Assembly: GCF_023053635.1 (NCBI RefSeq) | Contig: NC_086192.1 | Location: 11,271,001 to 11,335,000, forward strand | DNA: 64,000 nt | Reading direction: 5' to 3' | Source of the DNA: Elgaria multicarinata webbii | Taxonomy: Eukaryota; Chordata; Lepidosauria; Squamata; Anguidae | Shown here: positions 1 to 12,000 of the stretch, piece by piece | Position numbering within the stretch: the stretch's first letter is position 1 | How the letters are laid out: every line of letters begins with the position of its first letter | The notes under the pieces: model-generated | Database searches by the model: none | Told to the model about the DNA's origin: nothing | The model's input: the letters and a program-made list of their open reading frames with translations, nothing else | Translations under genes and position numbers: made by a program

Positions 1-45
1 GGAGCAAATCCTCCTCCTCATCCGACAGAACCCGGACGTCTCCAG
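1..45 (+). CDS. SLC47A2: SLC47A2 exon, partial at window edge
   Basis: Encodes EQILLLIRQNPDVS plus two bases of an Arg codon, matching the MATE segment that precedes LTQ..VMIFIP. The donor GT is at 46-47. The exon continues left of the window. Confidence 0.9.
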
Positions 46-3000
46 GTGAGAACGGGAGAGCGAGATGCCCATCACAGCCGGCTGCGGGACGGCTGGCCGT
101 TATGACAACCGCATCCCCTTAAGGATGGGTGCCTGGTTCTCTTGCTTTCCTCTTCCCTGCCCATCGCTTTTTCCTCTTGTGTCGTGTCACCTTTTTCGAT
201 GGTAACCCTGAGGACGGGGGTTTGCAGGTTCACATCAATCACGGAGTAGCGATGTGAGTCTTTCCGGCTGTAGAGCAGGGCATAAACACTTTCAAAAATA
301 TATATAGGCGTATTGGTGGTCTAGTGCTGGTGGATTTCTTCCACGTACCGGCTTCTTCTATTGTGCGGCTCCAGCCACGCCACAGCTGCAGACTACGAAG
401 CAAATCCCAGCGCCTGAGCGTCGTTTGTCCAATTGCACATCGCAAAGACTTTCCCCTGTGGGGTGGCTCCATCCCCATGGCTCCCTTGGCTCCACCCCTG
501 GTGACCCATTTTCTGCCCCACCAGCCACCACTGTGAATGTAGTCACCCTTGACGAGCCATCCTTTGAGTTTAATTTCTGGCTGGAAGATTCTGCAATACT
601 ATTTCCCCGCCATGGCACGCTTGAAAAAGCACACACGTACCGCGAAAGGTTCCGGAAAGGAACGTAATGGCATTGAAAATGGCGCTCTGGCTGGCTTTTT
701 GCGTCCTCTTGGACAGAAAAGAATGGCTAAATTACCATTTCCAGAGCCTTCCACACCGTACACTGGAATGGGACGCTACAGGTATTGCTTTTCTCTATAA
801 CAACAACTTTATTTATTCCCAAAAATGCATATTTCAGCACTGTCAGGAAACGAACTCCTTCCAGGGGTCTTTGCTAAAATGTTCATTTGGGGGTACCCCC
901 CCCCCATTCTCTCCTGACAGGCTCACACAGGTCTATGTCATGATCTTCATTCCAGCACTTCCGGTAAGCGTTTGAGAATTTCCCTCTCTCTCAACTGGAT
1001 CTGTTAAAAAGCCCAACTTAAAGAGCCCATTAAACCCCCCAAATTAAAAAGCCCCAATTCAAAGATCTATTAAAAGCTCCATTAAAAAGCCCAAAACAGG
1101 GTTTATTCCTGCTTTGATTCCTACCTGCGTTCCCATGCCTTTAGGCGCCCGCCCCAGGCATGTATGGCAGGCTGAAATCCAACAGGCAAAGCCTGCGCCT
1201 GGCAGCACAGAAACTGCACCGGTTGAATGGTTGCCCGTTAAGCACATAGGAGCAATCCATTTCTTTTTATTCTGCTGCCGTTCTCTTTTCTAACTGCGCT
1301 CGAAAGCTTCGGTTTCATTATCGTTTTAATCGTGTTTTATGGGTGATTGTAGGCCAGAGGGAGTGCAGCTTTTCGGGAATAGGTGTGTGGTTGGGGTAGA
1401 GTCATGCATTTGCTTCTTCTGTCTGAGTACAGGTTCTACCTCTAACGCCTCCTTTTTCTATAGGCGGCGTTTATTTATCAAATTCAGACGAGGTATTTGC
1501 AGAACCAGGTAAGTTGTTGCTTCCCTTCACCATTGGGGCGGGGGGGGGGTAACCCTCCGGTCCGGGGACTGGCCAGACACCCCTTTCCTCCAACCACCAA
1601 TTTTGGGGGTGTTTTCCCAACTTTTGTGCTGTTCCCCGCCCCCATTCTAAGTGCTTGAAATCCCTCTCCGAAGAATTCTTCGCAGAGTTCTTCGCAGGTG
1701 CTTTCAGCGAAAACAGGCTGGAGCAAGATGGGAATTGTCAGACTTTTGGCTGTCTAAACATGCATTTATTTATTTATTTATTTGCTTGTTTATTTATTAC
1801 AGTTACATACTGCCCCATAGCCGAAGCTCTCTGGGCGGTGTACAAAATGCATAGACTTGTGCTCTAATCAATTCATCCGCTAAGCATGCATACGACTGCA
1901 CCCTGAGCGAATTAGGGCTTACAGACCCCTGGGCCCAGAACACACTAACACAGTTATCCTTCCCACAACTCCAGCCTAGAATTATTTCTCAATAGTATGG
2001 CTCAGCCTTCCAAGGCTTAAATTACGTCGATATTTAAAATACTGCTCTCGGCCACCTTTTAGGCTTTAGCCCTCCCAAGGCAGCTAACTATAGTAAAAAT
2101 GTTTTAGGGTGCAACCCTATGCATGTTTAGACAGAAAAATGTCCTGCAATCCTATGCATGTTTAAACGGAAGAATGTCCTACAATCCTATGTATGTTTAA
2201 ACAGAAAAAGTCCTACAATCCTATGCATGTTTAAACAGAAAAAGTCCTATAATCCTGTGCATGTTTAAACAGGAAGATGTCCTATAATCCTGTGCATGTT
2301 TAAACAGGAAGATGTCCTATAATCCTGTGCATGTTTAAACGGGAAGATGTCCTATAATCCTGTGCATGTTTAAACAGGAAGATGTCCTATAATCCTGTGT
2401 ATGTTTAAACAGAAAAAAGTCCTACAATCCTATGCATATTTAAACAGGAAAATGTCCTACAATCCTGTGTACGTTTAAACAGAAAAAAGTCTGACAATCC
2501 TATACATGTTTAAACAGAAAAAGTCCTACAATCCTATGCATGTTTAAACAAGAAAGTGTCATACAATCCTATGCACATTTAAACAGAAAAATGTCTTGCA
2601 ATCCTGAGCACATTTAAACCGGAAAAAGGCCTACAATCCCATGCACGTTTAAACAGAAAAAGTCCTACAATCCCGTGCACGTTTAAACAGAAAAATGTCC
2701 TGCAATCCTGAGCACGTTTAAACAGAAAAAAGTCCTACAATCCCGTGCACGTTTAAACAGAAAAATGCCTTACAATCCTATGCATGTTTAAACAGGAAGA
2801 TGTCCTACAATCCTATGCATGTTTAAACAGGAAGATGTCCTACAATCCTATGCATGTTTAAACAGGAAGATGTCCTACAATCCTATGCATGTTTAAACAG
2901 GAAGATGTCCTACAATCCTATGCATGTTTAAACAGGGAAATATCCTACAATCCTATGCATGTTTAAACAGAAAAAACTCCTAGAATTCCATGACTTTTTT

Positions 3001-6000
3001 ATACAATTGTACCCTAAAACCAATTATTTCCTTTCAGAGGATTATTTGGCCGGAGGTCCTCTGTGGCATGGCAGCGAACATTGTCAACTTGGTTGCCAAC
3101 TATATCTTTATCTACGAGCTTCACATGGGAGTTAGGTGAGCAAACAACGGAGCGTGGGGAATATCTAGATCAGTCCATTTTTTTCCCTTTGCCGGCATGG
3201 CGCGGAATGGATATTGAGGATTGGAGGAGGAAGGAACTTTCTCAGAGAGTTGCGGCTCCGTTGACGACCAGGCCGGATCCGCGAGCCCGAAAGAGAGCCT
3301 CCTCCAAAGAAAAATGGAGGCAAATACATTTGAAAGCCCTGGAACCAAACTTGTTTTGTCTGAATCTGACCTTACAGGGAGCACAGAGGTATTAGCATCA
3401 TTATTTTGGTGCTACGGTGCCCCCCTATTTTGCTCCATTTTTTTGTTTCCATTTTATTTTTTCGAGAGAAGGAAGCACTCTGCTGTTGCTAAGCAACCGC
3501 CAGGCCGAGAGCCTGCCTTGTGGTTGCTAGGCAACGCCGCAGCCCATTTCTTCCTCTTCTCCTCGCTAGGCCCAAAATGGCATCTCGTCCCCCTCCAGAA
3601 TGGAATGAATAGGGAACTGTGCACATTTCATTTTGTAAATCTCAATTTCCCTTTCTACACCTCCCAGTGCTCCTCACGCAGGCTGGGGATAATGGGACTT
3701 GAAGTCCCAAACAGCTGGAGGACACCAGCTTGCGGAAGGCTGTTCTAGTATTATAAGAGAGGGAGAAAAACTTCTCTCTGTGCAGGCTCTTTCCGTTTTC
3801 ATAATAATTTTACAAATTTCTGCCGAAGTGACATTTTTGCTTTTCCTCGATCCGTTCTAGGGGTTCTGCCTGGGCCAACACCATCGCTCAATATTCGCAA
3901 GCCATCGCTCTCTTCCTGTACATCAGGTGGAAAAAGCTCCACGTCAAAACCTGGGGAGGTAAAATCTCCGTTTATTCGCTTTTTAAACGTCCCCTCTGAT
4001 TCTTGCAAGCTTCAGTCGTGCTTCTCCGTTCTGCCTTCAGCTCCGGGCAGATTTTATTTTATCGATTCAAAATATTTATATATTTCTCTCATTGATCATT
4101 TCTGGGAGGCGGGCAAAATCCACCAAAACAGCAATTAAAATGGAAGAAACAATTGGAACAAGAAGTCTCACTAAGCGAGGCATTAAAATCGGCAGATGCG
4201 GGGTTAAATAAATACGTTCGAAAGCCCGTCAGGATTGGCGCCTGTCGCACCGCAGCAGGGAGGGAATTCCCAAGTCAACGGGCCACAACCGAAAAGGCCC
4301 TCCTGCCAGATATACTTGTGCAGGCGACAGAATATGTAAGAAGCTCAGATCTTGTCGATTTCAGGGAACAGACACATTGATATGGAAGAACTGTCCAGAT
4401 CTGAGATTTGGGGCACGAATCCTATGCATGTTTGGACAGGAAACAGTCCTACAATCCTATGCATGTTTAGACAGGAAACAGTGCTACAATCCTACGCATG
4501 TTTAGACAAGAAACAGTCCGACAATCCTATGCATGTTTAGACAGGAAACAGTGCTACAATCCTATGCATGTTTGGACAGGAAACAGTCCTACAATCCTAC
4601 GCATGTTTAGACAGGAAACAGTGCTACAATCCTATGCATGTTTAGACAAGAAACAGTGCTACAATCCTACGCATGTTTAGACAAACAATAGTCCTACAAT
4701 CCTATGCATGTTTAGATAGGAAAAAGCCCTACAATCTTATGCATGTTTAGACAGAAAAAAAGTCCTTCAACTTTGCTCGGTGTTGTAGGGCTTTTTTTCT
4801 GTCTAAACAGACATAGGATTGCACCCTCAGGGAATTGTGCTTTCTGGGTTGTCAAAGTGTGGGTTTTTCAGACATTCAGGCTGAATTCTCCTCTTTTTCT
4901 TTTTCTTCGTGCCCACAGGCTGGTCCACGGAATGCCTCCAAGAGTGGAACGTGTTTATGGCTTTAGCCATCCCTAGCATGCTGATGATCTGCATTGAATG
5001 GTGGACCTTTGAAATTGGAAGTTTTCTGATAGGTCAGTGAGGAGGAGGAGGGCTCACGAGGGAAATGGGTGGGGCTAGAAAACTGGGCCATGCCCACTCT
5101 TCCGGGTGGGCGTGGTCATAAAATTAAAGCTCCCAAATCCACCCTTTGCTGATTAATTTATTTTATACCTTTCCCGTCTCCCCAAAATACAACGCTCAAG
5201 GCGGCTTAACACAAACCGTCCCAAACCGATTCAAACAGTAAAACAATTACAATAAAAACGTAACAATTCCAGAACAAAAACGGCCAACCCAATCCGTCTT
5301 TCGCAACGTTTCATTTCTCTGCCCCTCCCCGCGATCGCCGAAGCTGTGAAATAAAGCTCGAAACCATGCAACAGCTCCCCAGAAGGTCTGGACTACAACG
5401 CCTATCATCCCCAGCGAGCGTGGCCAGGGACGATGGCAGTTGTAGTCTCACTCCATCTGGCGGGCAGCGGCCATGCCCTATCTAAACGTCGTAAACTATA
5501 ATGACAAAAGACTACCGGAGGCAGAACTCTCTAGCACACTGGCGGATGGTGGAAGTTGTAGTCCAAAACCGGCTTGGCGCGTGCTCCGTGTTGGAAAGGG
5601 TTCTTAAACGACAGCACACAAGCCACGACCCAAATTGCAGTCGTCCCCCAACTGATTTGCCTCCCTTACTCTTGAGGAATACACAGAGGTGGTCTGAAGC
5701 ATCTAGGTGCCTCTCTCTAAACGGCACCTATCTCTTTCTTCCCAACTCCTTAGGTCTCCTTAGTGTCGTGGAGTTGTCGGCCCAATCCGTAATTTACGAG
5801 GTGGCCACAGTGGTTTATATGGTAAGAATTTCATCCACGTTTCAGCCCAAATTATCATTTCGGGGAGGGAACGCCCCACCACCGGAGCAACCTGGGAAAT
5901 TACTTTAGGAGGGCAGGCTGGGCCCCTCTCCATGGGGGACTCTGTCACTTGGGAAAGGGTGCCTCCTCCCAACTGAATTGGCCCGGTCCCTTGCACCTTT

Positions 6001-9000
6001 CCAGATTCCATTTGGGATCAGCGCTGCCGTCGCCGTCCAGGTGGGGAACGCCTTAGGAGCCGGCGACACGGAGGCAGCCCGTAAGTCTTCGGTGGTCAGC
6101 ATTTTATGCACAGGTACGTGGCATTTCATGGTATGGCAAAAAAGAACTGGGGGCAGATACGTCTTGAGAGGTGTGCAAGCGAGCAAGATTTCATTGAGCC
6201 TCCCCTACACACCTTTCCCGTCATAACTTTGAACAAACCCGCCGGTTGTCAATTTAGAGGCAACAAATTTAGAGGTGTTTTTGTGGCTACAGACTGCAAA
6301 GAGGCAGGCTGTTTTAAGCAACAGGAGTCCAAAGAATTGACCTCTTGCATTTTCCCCCTCTTCCCTCCCCGTTCCTTCTTCCTCGCGTGTTGTACCTGGT
6401 TTAGATTGTACGCCTTAGATTGTTTTACTGATTACATACAAGCCGCTGTGTCCATTTTAGCTGAGCAGCGGGATAAAAACGCTTTGAATAAGAATAGTAA
6501 TAAAAATAATAACAACTACTAGTTACCGATCCAGAGGTGATATTAGGGATGGGCGAACGAGCCGGGATTCTCCGAACTTCGTCTTGCTGCTTGTATCATG
6601 CCCAATTCCCCTTCGCAATCGCTGCTCGCTTCACGAGGCCGGGAGCCCTGCCCAAATCGAATGTCGGCCGAACGGGAGATTTGCGCAAATGTCCCCAAAG
6701 AGGGCCCGGCGTGCAACTTTCCTCTATAGATGAAAGCGGGGCTGATTCTGTCCCCGGAGGAATTTTGCGCAAATCGAAGTGGGGATTGCGAATGAGCCGA
6801 GCGCAGTGCGCTTTCAACAGTTTACGCATATTTTCGCCAGATGCGTGGTCTCACTCACCTTCAGGATTCAGATGGGGCATACTTTCATGTTTCGTGAGCA
6901 AAAATGAAATTCCCGTATATCCTTAGGTTACACTCGCCATTTTAAAAAACAGGACTTCCAGTTCAAACTCCTTTCTTGCTACTGACCATCTTCTTCTTCT
7001 TCTCTCTCTCTCTCCCCCACCCCAGTGTGTTTTTTCCTCCTGATGTGCATTGTGTTGACATCTACGAAAGACATCTTGGCTTACGTATTCACCAGCGACA
7101 CGTGAGTAACTGTCCTTTCGGGATGTGGATGATACTTAGCGTCAATATTTATTTATTTATTTATTTATCATACTTATACCCCGCTCCTCAGCCAAAAAAG
7201 GCTCTCAGAGCGGCTTACACTTAGCAAAAAAGACAGTCCCTGCCCTCAGGCTCACAGTCTAATAAACACATGACACACAAGGAACAGGAGTCCAGGAGGG
7301 AGGGAGGGAGGAGAGAGAGAGAGAGAGAGAGGATAGGGGTGATGCTGTGTTCAAAAGGACCTTCATTTCTGTCACCTCTGTAATTTCGCTGTCCCGCTAT
7401 TTCTGGTGTCCGGGCGTACGTGCCGTTGGTTATTTTACCAAAATGGCACCATCCATGCAGCAGAAGGGAAGTAACTAGGCTAGTGAGAACTGCAAAGTTT
7501 ATGGAAGTACACACACACAACCCATAAGGTGCGTGAAGGGACCCTAAACAGCCCAGTGACGACTGAATGTCTTCATTGGCCGTGAAATGTAAATGGAATA
7601 GAATGTCGTACAGGAGGGCATGGCCGGCTGGCACATTGTGTATTATTTAAAATACAGATACCATACCTAACCCCTGTGAAATTAAATAAAATAAATAAGA
7701 TGAATTCAGCAATATGTTGGAGAGGTTGTCAAGAGAAAGGAACGTATTTACATATGTGGCGGAAATGTGAATATGTACAAAAATTACGGAAAATGGTGTT
7801 TAAAGAGATAAAAGGAATTTTAGGAATGGAGATTGAAGAGACACCTATTGTGGCGTTATTATCAGTTTATGGAGAACTGAACTGTAATCAAGAGACAAAA
7901 GAATTGATAACGAATTTGTTGACAGCAGAAAGACTAATGATACCTAGAAACTGGAAGACTCAAGGGGATTATCATATAGAAGATTGGTATAAAGAAATAT
8001 GGGATATTGCTATTAATGATAAATTAACACGTAACATGAAAGTTAGAAGAGGAATGATAAAAACGAATGATTTTGAAGGAATATGGAAACACTTTTTAGA
8101 ATTTGTACTATTAAAGGGGAGAGGGAAAACACCTCTAGAGGAAGTAATGAGATTTTGGAAATATAAATAAGATCCCGGGGTTGGAGGGAGCACACTTATA
8201 TTAATTATGTTATTTTAAATATTAAAAAATAAAAAAGGTAAAAAATAATAATACAGGTACCATTCCTTTCTGGAACTTCCCTCCTCTTTGCTTCTTAACA
8301 CTATAAACCAAACCAAACAATGATACCATGAAGAAATCGTGGGGATAAAATGGAGAGGAAGACCATGGAAAACTGGAATAATTCGTAAAATACTAATAAA
8401 TGTTCCGCAATGTTAATTTTTATATTCTTATGAACTAGATTTAGGGGAGCCTTCTCCAACCTAGTGCCCTTCAGCTATGTTGGACAACAACTCCCAGTAT
8501 GCCTGACCTTTGTCCAGGCTGGCTGGGGTTAATGGGAGCTGTAGTCCAAAACATTTGGAGGGGGCAACCACCGAGAAGACTTCCGTTTTCGGAAAACTCC
8601 TGTGGGAGGTATTGGCGTGTTCAGTACGGGGTTTAGCATCCGGGACATGGATTCTGCCCGGTTATCTGGCCAGAAAGGAAGATTGCACCCAGAATAACAA
8701 CTTAATTTCTTTGATTGTTTCTCCCAACAGGGAGGTCATTGAACTGGTAGCCTGGGTGATGCCGGTTTACATTGCCTTCCACCTGTTTGAAGCCCTTTGC
8801 GTGAGTATCTCTTCCGGCAGAAACGGCGGGTCTCTTTCCTTCTGTTACATGCCCTCGATTCCAGCCAGGGCTGGGCTCTGGAGCATCACAAGTAATACCG
8901 TATTTCTTCGATTCAAAGACACACTTTTCCCCCCATATAAACATCTCTAAAAGCGGGGTGAGTCTTAGAATCGCGGGTGCGTTTATTATTTCTTGGAATC

Positions 9001-12000
9001 AAAGCTTTTTTTTCTGTTGGTGGTACTGAAATTAGTGTGCGTCTTACAATCGATGGCGTCTTAGAATCGAAGAAATACGGTAATTGAGCTTGGGTGTGTG
9101 TGTGTCTGAGAACGTGCAGAGTTCTCAACCCGTGAGCAACCAGAAGCAAGCTCTGACAAATCTGGAACTGAAGGGCTAAGTCTGGGTAGACTGGGCTGTG
9201 GGTACCTGTTTATTTATATTTACACATACACACACAGAACTTGAAAACAGGTGAGAATGTTGAGCCGGTTTTTTGAACATGGAATGTAGAATTGCGTCAC
9301 GCACATGCTCACCATGTTTCTTTCCTAACATCTCTACGTCGGCTGGAGAGAAGACGCAAAAGGTGACTGGACAAACATACAGAGAGGACACCGAATGGGC
9401 TGGACTTAAGTTAAATCTTAACTTTGCTCGGATGACAGCCGAACCCTTCCCTCTCCTTTTGGCAGGCCACAACTAGCGGAGTCTTGCGTGGCACCGGGAA
9501 GCAAAAGCTTGGCGCCATCTTCAATGCCGTCGGCTACTACGTCGTGGGCTTGCCACTCGGGATCGTGTTGATTTTCGTGGCCAGAATCGGAATGATAGGT
9601 ACCGTTTCCATGCATTTAACGCTGAGCTACAACAAGATTCAAACTTGGGACACCCCATCTTGCCCTTAACCACACACAGAAGGGATGCTGGGTTTTCTTG
9701 TTTTTTTACCAGTTCCTGCTCCTCTACCTTTTAAAATTTTGATCGGCGCGCATTTTGCAGGCGACGGTTTATAGCGCAACATTCCAAAATGCATCGGCGC
9801 CCGATTTTTCAGAATGTCCAAAGTTACTGTTAAAAGGCACAAGAGCAGGCCAGGCTCACCTTTTTCTGGTCAGGGGGCGATCTTTGGACAGAGGCACAGT
9901 GCAGGGAGGAGTCGTATTGTTAATTGGAGTTAGGGTTGAGGGTTAAAAAGTTTTTAAAATCGCCAAAAATCACTGGATGCTTGGATTTGCTTCAAACTGG
10001 CCATGAATGTGGATACACGGATAAGCTCTCATGGAGCCGATTTTGAGGTTTCTAACGTTAAAAGTAAAAAAGTTATAGGCATTTGATTTTCAATGCAAGT
10101 CTATGGGGGGGGGGGGGAACACGGAGCTCTGATCCAGATCCGGAGGCCCGCCGTGGAGTGGAGTGGACCATAGGTGGATCGTTGTGGGGCAAATCGGACC
10201 CGATCTGGAAGTTGTGGATCGGGATCCAGAGCGGATCGTGTGTGTGTGTGTGTCCGTGCACAACCCTAGTTTTAATTCCATATTTTAACCTATATCAATT
10301 TTTGCTGTGTGGTTTGATCCTGGTTGTGCTTTTTTATATTGTATTTTGTATTTGTGTTTTTAGACTGTTGGATGTTTTTATGCTCTTCAGGATTTTAATT
10401 TTTGTGAACCGCCCAGAGAGCTTCGGCTATTGGGCGGTATAAAAATGTAATAAATAAATAAACAAACCAGGAGACCCGTGTGAGGTCTAGGGAGGTGGTG
10501 GGCTCTCCCACACTGGAGTCATTCAAGAGGCAGCTGGACGACCACCTGTCAGGGATGCTTTAGGGTGGATTCCTGCGTTGAGCAGGGGGTTGGACTGGAT
10601 GGCCTTGTAGGCCCATCCAACTCTACTACTCTATGATTCTATGTTCAGGAAAAACTTCCTGGCTGTTAGAGCAGTACGACAATGGAACCAGTGACCTAGG
10701 GAGGTTGTGGGCTCTCCCACACTAGAGGCCTTCAAGAGGCAGCTGGACAACCACCTGTCAGGGATGCTTTAGGGTGGATTCCTGCGTTGAGCAGGGGTTG
10801 GACTGGATGGCCTTGTAGGCCCCTTCCAACTCTGCTCTTCTATGATTCTATGAGCGGGTCCTTTTTATTATTATTTTAGCCTTCATGTGGCTTGCTCTGT
10901 CTTCTCCCTCAGGCCTTTGGCTGGGCATGTTAACGTGCGCCCTGATCCCCTGTACATGTTCCATAATCTACATTGCTCGGATGAACTGGAAGAAAGTGGC
11001 CGAGGAGGTGAGATGCTTTACTGAACAGGCTCCACCGATAAAGAGCCTAAAACAACAACATCATCCACAAAATATATAACCAGCCTGATATATCGGCAAG
11101 GCAGAGTATGCTTTCTCTCAGGGTCGGGGGACAGGCGGCTCTCCAGATGAGTTGGGGCTTCAACACAGCTGCAAGGGCCAGGATGCGGGTCTCTTATTTA
11201 TTTCAAGCTATTTTTAAAAATCCTGCTTCTCAGCCAGAAAGGGCTTATATAGAGTTAGTAAAAAGAAGACATGTCATATGCTTTGCAGGCTTACAATCTA
11301 CACAGGCACGACACGCAAGGAAAAAGGCATGGGGAGGGAAGAGGAAAATGTGGCTTGTGAATTAATTTTTTAATTTTTTTTATCATATTTATACCCCGCT
11401 CCTCAGCCAAAAAAACGCTTTCGGAGCAGCTTACACTTAGCAAAAAAGACAGTCCCTGCCCTCAGGCTTACAGTCTAATAAAGACATGACACACAAGGAA
11501 CGGGAGTTCAGGAGGGAAGAGGTAAAGAGAGAGAGAGAGAGAGAAAGAGAGAGATTAAGTGGACTGGGAACAGGGCTGATGGGATTGCTCTGCTCCTGAA
11601 GGAGAGGAGTCCAACTGGAACAGGCCGTGATGTGTTGTTTTGAATGGCCGGTTCCAAGACTTGTGTTTTATTGTAGAGGGATACTGCAGTTAGGTTTATT
11701 TTTTATGAAAGCTGGTTCGCAAGGGGACATAGAAATATCTAAAATAAATCAAGCCTTGACACGTGGATATGTACACAGTATCAACTACCATTTCCATTGG
11801 ACCACGGTTGGCGGTGCCGGAAGCTAACGCCTCTGCACCCCTGTGGGAAAACTTTTATCCGTACTAACTTCAAAAAACCGCAGTTAAAAAAACCCCAAAC
11901 AACTCTTTGAAGTTGGTTGCAAGCATTTCCCTGCTGAAAGGTGGTTTGTAGATCTAAAATCAATCTCCCTTCCCTTGCAGGCTCAGCACCGCGCAGGATT

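Noticed and set aside
2101-3020. CRISPR-like array
   Set aside because: The 35-bp units follow each other directly without unique spacers, and the DNA is an intron of a vertebrate gene.
4352-4680. Open frames with repeated RQETV..YACLD words as a repeat protein
   Set aside because: They are translations of the 35-bp minisatellite within an intron; the unit length is not a multiple of three, so frames change between copies.
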